Notes under the pieces: generated by a model | The model's database searches: none | The model's input: only the letters and a program-made list of their open reading frames with translations | What the model was told of the DNA's origin: nothing | Assembly: GCA_024734495.1 (NCBI GenBank) | Contig: JALMQS010000136.1 | Location: 2,194,929-2,258,928, forward strand | Source: Forficula auricularia | Taxonomy: Eukaryota; Arthropoda; Insecta; Dermaptera; Forficulidae | DNA: 64,000 bases | Direction of reading: 5' to 3' | Made by a program: the position numbers and the translations under genes | Shown: positions 57,946-64,000 of the stretch, in pieces | Layout: each line of letters starts with the position of its first letter | How positions within the stretch are numbered: position 1 is the first letter of the stretch

Positions 57946-59015
57946 ATATCTTGACTATCATTGATCTAAAAGAATAACATAAAATTATTCAACTTTTTTT
58001 ATCTCAGACCTGTGTTATTTATGAAGACGATAAAAGCAACCCTTTCGAAACAATTTTTAAATATTTTGTCCATTGAAGAAAAAGAAAATTAAAAAAATTT
58101 CTATTCTAAATTATATTTTTCTTGTTTCATCTAATTTTATTTTATTTTCAGGTTTTTAATTCAGAATTTAATAAAATTTTAACATCAAATATTCATCTCA
58201 AGAAATATTATTTATATTGAACTGAAGAAACCTGAAGGCAAGCCTTTTCTTTTAATGGCTTTTATAAGCAGAGAAGAAGAAAAGAATGATCCTTCGAAAC
58301 GAACGACAGTATTTAAAACGTTAAAAATAACAACGCCGAGTATATCTGGTATCTGGTTTTTGGTAATAAATAACATTTTAATTGTTTATCTCTGAGATTT
58401 CAATCTTTTATTCGATCATCATCAAGGCTCTATAATATTTTAAAATTAGTAAGCATAATAAAATCATTAATTAATATTATATAACTATAAAAACTGCTCT
58501 TTGCCAATTTAGGTGTAGTGTTGGCAATTGAATGATATGAGACTAGAGTAAATTGTTGCTTTCATGTTCCATCCTAGTCTTATTTTATGGCTGAGATACT
58601 AAAATGAAAGAAGCTGAAGTAAGGGCCCCTGGTCCATAAACGAAAATAACGAGAACCTACCTCAGACTTCATTTTCTCTAATAAAAACTCTTCATTTATG
58701 CTAATAATGGAACTGACGAGAATAAAACCAACTTTCGAGCTCACCACTATCCAACAATAAAAACTTATATAAACTATAAACAGTATTTAACAATTTTTCA
58801 TATAAAAATAACAAAGAATTCTATAAATTGATATTGTGCAGAGAATGAATACTTGAAAGTGTCCGAAACGTCCAAAGAATAATAATAATAAAATAAAATA
58901 AATTGATGTGGCCATTCACATGACTTTACCATACACCTAGGCCCTTTCTTATATTTAATTTACAATGAGCCCCCCTTCCATCCTCTTTTTGGACATTATG
59001 AATTTCACATAGTGA
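57946..59015. other. Unassigned AT-rich DNA
   Basis: Contains GTCCGAAACGTCC at 58860 without a ribozyme box upstream. No gene. Confidence 0.3.
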
Positions 59016-59029
59016 GTCATTTTCATAAC

Positions 59030-60290
59030 GTCTTATTGAGTGCATATGTGAAATTTCGTATAAATTTATTAAAGGGTTTAGGACTTATATTGATTTTTAA
59101 CCCCACAATTTTGGCCTCCGATTAAAATAACTTGTTTTTTAATATATTATACGCAGGTCTCTTTTATAGTAAATTCCGTTTTGTTTTATTTTTTAGTTTG
59201 AAAATTTAATAATTTTAATTTTTTAAATCCCCCCCTCACCTTAATTTTTGGTTCGATTTCAGTCAAAATATAATCAGCACTTAATTTCAATATAAAGAAT
59301 CTACATGTAAAATTTCGTTTTGATATTAACGCTAGTTTTTGAGCTAGAACATATACAAAATTTGGTAACGTGCTAACAGACATTTTGACAAAATAATTAC
59401 GGTAGTTGTTTCACCATATGGGTTTTCTTAGGATTTTTTTGAAATTTAGGCAGATTATTATTTAACTACTTCTGCATCGATTGGTGGCAAAATGAAATTC
59501 ATGAACAATACGGAGATATTAAATTTCAAAGATAGAGTTTTTCAGACTCTTATACATTGTACTTTACGGGATATCGGAAACTTTAAATACATATTTAATT
59601 ATAATTAAGAAACTCTTCTTACCGTTGTTATAAAAAACTAAACCAACGTTAAAGAATAACTAATACATTTTTTAAGAAAATTTTAATTCATAGTTACAAC
59701 ACTGTTTCTGAGATAATATTGAATAAATAATGAAAAATGTATAATGAAAAATTTACAATAAAAACAAGCTGGCAACAAATCATTTATTTAACCTAAAAAG
59801 TGGGTAACTTTAGTACTTTTTTGACGTTTTTTCGCTTCAGCCATTGTCGCAACAGATTTCAATCGCTTATTAAGAAATTTTTGTTTTATAAATCTCCCTT
59901 TATAATGTACTTTATCTGAAATTTCTATGATAAAATACAGTATATACAAGCTCGGACAGTGTTGCCAGATTTTCCAAACGAGCACGAGATTGGCTAGTAG
60001 TGATACATAAATAGCAAAAAGTTTTGGGCATATGAATTATGAATCATTATTGTCTGTTCTATATACTCTAGCATTAACTTTTTGCTAGTATTGTCGCGAA
60101 ACAACTACCTTAATATCTCTAAAAATGTAATTTATTCGATGTTCACTCATTAGGGCTTTTTTATAAACCAAAACGCCATGGTTTTGCCAATTTTTTTTTT
60201 CAAAGCAGTTTCAGCCGTTTTTGAGACATTTCAAAAAAACGAAGCAAAAAACACTTTTTTCATGCATGATTACTTGGCCATACCCTGTAT
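59030..60290 (+). repeat. Dispersed repeat I, copy 2 (interrupted)
   Basis: Homologous to 54640-55160, split at GACAAAATAATTA/TAATATCTCT by the element at 59401; copy 1 at 54970-54985 is the empty site. Confidence 0.65.
59401..60109. mobile_element. TIR element (709 bp), TTAA-like target
   Basis: Ends GGTAGTTGTTTC and GAAACAACTACC. The right flank is TTAA, the left TTAC. The fragment at 8571-8724 is another copy, also bordered by TTAA. No transposase. Confidence 0.6.
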
Positions 60291-60469
60291 GGTAAAGTAA
60301 AAAATTTAACACATCCTTCTATTTTTTCTATCTTCCTGATATACAATAATTCATATATTCAGTTCATATAGCACCCTTCTTCTTTTAATAATCAAGGATA
60401 TCAGGCAGTGGAGAATTTCAATAGTTGGGGGGTCGTGGGCGGTAGAACTAAAAAGAATCATATATTATT

Positions 60470-60735
60470 TATTTGATTATAATACTTTAATTCTTTAATA
60501 TATTAGAAGTATTTTTGGAGAGACGCACTGGTATAATTCGAATACGAGAATTGATGGAAGGCAAACCAAGGATAATGAAAAATAGAATTCAGAATAAAAG
60601 AAATTTATTTGAACCTTTTTAAGGGGGTGAAAGTGACGTTCCAATAAATTTATTTTATTCGAAAATTTATTTTTCATTATCCTTGGGCTGCCTTCCATCA
60701 ATTCTCCATTGAAATAATTTAATATATTGCCCTGG
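60470..60735. mobile_element. Palindromic element of the AAGGATAATG family
   Basis: GAATTGATGGAAGGCAAACC...AAGGATAATGAAAAATA pairs with TATTTTTCATTATCCTTGGG...CTTCCATCAATTC. Fragments elsewhere at 29340, 35248, 46915 and 61420. Confidence 0.65.
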
Positions 60736-61108
60736 GATTCTGTGGGCCTCTAAGTGTCATGGGTTCATGGCTGCCCAGTAAAAGATTAAATATATATCTG
60801 CGTTACTTTTTTCTTAATTAATTTTCTAAATAAGCAAATTGATCTGCCCTACGCTATAATATATAAAACCATGAAGATGATTGAATAAAGTATTAAAAGA
60901 TCGGAGATAATCAATTAAACTCTTATTTTTGACCGAAATTTGTTACTACCACATCATCATCATCATTTTCACGCTCGATTTAAAAATTCGAACAATTATA
61001 GTTGAATTGAAAGTTTTTGCCGAGAGTAGCAGAATTTTTATATATTGAAGGATACAATAAAAGAGTATGTCTTCTGCTGGAATTATAAATTTTATTTATT
61101 TATAACGA

Positions 61109-61143
61109 GACTATAGTTTCGAGGGCCTTGCCCTCTTCATCAG
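61109..61143 (-). ncRNA. Hammerhead-ribozyme-like core (left arm)
   Basis: Minus strand: CTGATGA (61143-61137), extra A, stem II GAGGGC/GCCCTC with loop AAG, GAAA (61120-61117), CTATAG, then TC. GTC is the canonical cleavage triplet. Confidence 0.5.
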
Positions 61144-61269
61144 TCTATTACAATGTATTCACAGGAATTAATTTATGAATGAAAGGTTAAAATCTTTCAT
61201 TAACCTAACCACATGAAAGATTTTAACCTTTCATTCATAAATTAATTCCTGTGAATACATTGTAATAGA

Positions 61270-61304
61270 CTGATGAAGAGGGCAAAGCCCTCGAAACTAT
61301 AGTC
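61270..61304 (+). ncRNA. Hammerhead-ribozyme-like core (right arm)
   Basis: CTGATGA (61270-61276), extra A, stem II GAGGGC (61278-61283)/GCCCTC (61287-61292) with loop AAA, GAAA (61293-61296), CTATAG, then TC at 61303-61304. ACTATAGT is self-complementary, as in dimeric hammerheads of Penelope-like elements and retrozymes. The extra A before stem II is non-canonical and stem I pairs only partly. Confidence 0.5.
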
Positions 61305-61379
61305 TCGTTATAAATAAATAAAATTTATAATTCCAACAGAAGACACACTCTTTTATTGTCTCCTTCAATTATAGTTGAA

Positions 61380-62289
61380 AATGACATTCCAATCACGCCT
61401 TTTATTTGAAAATTGATTCTTTTCATTATCTTGGCCTGTATCTCTACCAAATTCCATAGTGTTTTAACATCAAACTATTATTTTATTCTTGATTTGATGG
61501 AAGTATTTAAAATAATAATTAAAGTGCTAAATTTCTGTAATTCAAAGAAATTATCAGCCTTCTTTTTATAAAAGATTTTGTGATCAGGCAGAATAATTTC
61601 ACCATGCACTACCTAATGTAGAAATAAACACAATTCATTATAAAAAAAAAAAATAATTGCAAAACGTTTAATAAAGTTAAAGTCTCACTATAAAAATTAA
61701 AAATTGGAAAATTAGTTTATACAAAAATTAGAATAATGTACTTTTATCTTGCTCACTGTGTACTGAATGTTTTTAATTAGAATTAATGGAGTAATTAAAA
61801 CATTTGCTAAATTCCAGTAATGTTATATTAATTAAGTGGTTATAATTCCAAATATTTCCAGGGCTTGCAGAACCTCTTCATCAGTGGATATCACTAGCAT
61901 TACTTGTTAAATTATGTGCTTGAAAGTTAGTACTATGTATATTTCAAATTAATACTAAGTATATATCATAGCCTACTTGTTAAATCAGACATTTCTAAAA
62001 TAATAAAAAAAGCATATTTTTTCTATTGGATGGTTTTGGAATAATACTTGACACTTTTACTTCATTTCATATAATCATTATATATGAATCTTTAAAATCA
62101 TTTCCTAACTTATTTATAGTCGTCCAAATGATCCTTAGAGATCTTTTTCACCTTAGGCCTAGGTTTTTCTTCTTGGGATCAAAACATGGACTCAGTGTGG
62201 CCATTGGGGCGTTTGCCGCGGATGCCCCTATTGCTTCATTTGTGGAGAGCGTCTCTCCGGTATGGGGTTAAAATAATATTATAATACTA
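61380..62289. other. Unassigned DNA
   Basis: On the minus strand, CTGATGAAGAGGTTCT near 61893 followed by GGAAAT near 61857 is a poor ribozyme-like relic. The frame 62026-62271 is unrecognised. Confidence 0.25.
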
Positions 62290-62292
62290 TGG

Positions 62293-62574
62293 TGTTGGCC
62301 AGGGCAGGGAAGGGAAAAAATGTATAGCCTACTTAGCCCTGAGGCAAGTGAAGCAGTCGCCTCAGGGCCCCGGATCTCAGTAGATCTCGCTTTCGATCAA
62401 TTTTTCTAGAAACTACTTGCAATTTCGAAAAATGACATTCTATAAGATTCTACAATGCTCTTGTATATTATATAAATTATTAAAAATAAAATTGAGGATA
62501 ATATTGAAAAAATCATTCAAGAGCACCCGGATGAAGTCTGCCTCACAACCTTCAAAAGTCTTGAAACGCCACTG
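62293..62574. mobile_element. hAT-like short element
   Basis: The right end on the minus strand is CAGTGGCGTTTCAAGAC; near the left end is the hairpin GCCCTGAGGC...GCCTCAGGGC. The left TIR and target duplication are unclear. Confidence 0.35.
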
Positions 62575-62899
62575 CTATGTATATATCAAAAAATTACTAT
62601 CTATTCAAGCTGTTTCCATTTTATTTGTGTGAACTGATGGAAGTTGGCACATTGGAGAGCTAGTGGTATCTAGTGATGAAAGAGGTAATGTAAGGCCCTT
62701 GAAATATTTGGAATTACCACCATTAAATTTAAATATCATTGCTTACTATGGAAATAAGCAAATTTTTCTAATTGCACCCTTCATTCTAATTCTAATAATA
62801 ATATGAACCAACTAATTTTCCAATTAATAAAGAAAGAAAATCTACTGAAACTTTTTGATTTCAATTATAATTTTTGCGAATGTCTTTTATAAATAATTG

Positions 62900-63112
62900 T
62901 TTAGGGTGGGCCGAGGGGTGATCCGCGATTGGAAGTAGGTGTACACCTCTTTGGAAGTATTTTGGAAGTACTTGGAAATATTTTGAATACTTGGAAATAT
63001 TTGGAAGTTCTTGGAAATATTTGGAAGCACTTGGAAATATTTGGAAATAAAAGTGGAAGTAGGTGTACAGCATATTAGGTCGCGGTTCACTCCTCGGGAT
63101 GGGCTATCTGTT
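62900..63112. mobile_element. Inverted-end element with TTGGAAATATTTGGAAG minisatellite
   Basis: GGGCCGAGGGGTGATCCGCG at the left and, inverted, CGCGGTTCACTCCTCGGGAT at the right enclose about nine short TTGGAAGT/TTGGAAATAT units. A GGAAGTAGGTGTACA motif occurs on both sides. Confidence 0.55.
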
Positions 63113-63790
63113 CAGGAGATTTTGAATAAAATAAAACATATTTTATCAAGGGAAATAAAATTTTTTTATTGATAATGAAAGGATGGATTTATGCCATTTA
63201 TTTATGAAAAACAATATTGTTCAAATGTCCACCACGGACGGTTTCTTTTACAGGGCATCAAAATTTTCAATGACTTTCTGCAATAATAGCTGGTCTATGG
63301 CCTCGATTTCAGCTTAAATGCTGCGTTTAAGGTCTTGAATTGTTGGTGGAAAATTAACATATCGTACATTTTACCCCTCCCAAGTAGCCCCAAAGAAAAT
63401 AATCCAACGGGGTCAAAGAGCACCATCTTGGAGGCTAATTCACTTCAAAGTTTTTTTTTTATTTTTTTAAATGAAAATGATGAGAGAAGGAGTTACACAA
63501 AAAAGGTGCAACCCCTAAAGGCCTGGGTTGGCCTCTCCAACGTGAAAAGAAGAAGAAGAAAGAATTTTATGGGCGGGGCGGGGGTCGAAGGTATCTGTGG
63601 ATACGGGTCTTAAATAGCTGAAGGTTATGAGTCGCGGGAAAGATGGTGGAAGAGAGCGAGTTCTAGTCTCTGAAATTATTTGGTCACCGGCCTCTTCACG
63701 ATCATTTTCAAAGAAAAACGGTCCAATAATGCCTCCTTTCTATAATCCACGGTTTCAGTTCTTGCGTTAATTGAATTTTATACTCATGTA
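63113..63790. other. Unassigned DNA
   Basis: No gene recognised. 63330-63700 is somewhat GC-richer with an open frame (63335-63613) lacking any known motif. Confidence 0.25.
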
Positions 63791-63794
63791 AAGG

Positions 63795-64000
63795 GTGTCC
63801 CAAAATTATCGCAAGATTTGAATTTTGAGCCATTTGTGGGGCAAAGTGTTACGAAATGTATTTTTTATAGAACGACCATTTTCGTAATAAGTTTGGAATA
63901 CCAAAATGCGTTGTTGCGTCGTTAAGGAAGCTATGAGACTATAAATGGCATAGACTCAATATTTCATAAAGAAAACGTTAATTAAGTGTTAATTAATTGA
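63795..64000 (+). mobile_element. Possible TIR-element start running off the window
   Basis: AGGGTGTCCCAAAATTATCG resembles the GGGTGTTCC-type ends at 6553 and 49581. The other end lies outside. Confidence 0.3.

Larger units (their letters stand above)
61007..61364. mobile_element. Ribozyme-bearing palindromic retroelement-like insertion
   Basis: Flanked by 14-bp direct repeats CAATTATAGTTGAA (60993-61006, 61365-61378). The near-perfect palindrome 61044-61369 has its axis near 61206. Both arms carry a hammerhead-like core reading outward. The 5' end (TTGAAAGTTTTTGC) is shared with the copy at 13212. A long target repeat suits target-primed retrotransposition better than a DNA transposon. Confidence 0.7.

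Overview
The window is from an AT-rich, repeat-saturated animal genome, very probably an insect or another arthropod. The one convincing host-gene piece is a single spliced exon on the minus strand (29092-29303). It encodes a Gly/Ser- and Pro-rich linker and the first half of the first Ig domain of a Dpr-family (defective proboscis extension response) neuronal cell-surface protein. Its acceptor and GTAAGT donor are both visible. No neighbouring dpr exon was recognised, so most or all of the window is probably intron of a very long dpr-type gene. Two 100-base runs of N (3709-3808, 13859-13958) are scaffold gaps.

Layout. 1-7.2 kb: a Stowaway-like element with plant-type termini, a palindrome, a fold-back element built from exact 119-bp units, and a palindromic element inserted in an older repeat. 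7.2-13.4 kb: hAT-type non-autonomous elements, one holding a TIR element that itself holds a TTAA-flanked element. 13.9-20.3 kb: a LINE 3' end, a palindrome with a pogo/Tigger-type insertion, and a hAT relic whose transposase tail is split by a tRNA-derived SINE. 20.3-24.2 kb: repeat copies, a long palindrome and a decayed reverse-transcriptase end. 24.2-36 kb: mostly unexplained DNA, the dpr exon, a 470-bp tandem duplication, and GC-rich patches. 36-46 kb: a probable non-autonomous Helitron, a 534-bp SINE-like retroposon, palindromes, a 15-bp minisatellite, a hAT MITE and a tRNA-derived SINE. 46-52.3 kb: three tandem copies of an about 835-bp palindrome-bearing repeat and a fourth copy split by a SINE. 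52.3-64 kb: further dispersed repeats, including second copies of families from the first 22 kb.

The most interesting signal is a set of hammerhead-ribozyme-like cores (CTGANGA, stem II, GAAAC). They lie in several otherwise different inverted-repeat elements. The clearest pair reads outward from both arms of the palindrome at 61007-61364, an element flanked by a 14-bp direct repeat. Three of the cores sit about 65-75 bp from the outward end of their element. This suggests a shared ribozyme-bearing retroelement ancestry (Penelope-like or retrozyme-like), but each core carries one extra A next to stem II and activity is unproven.
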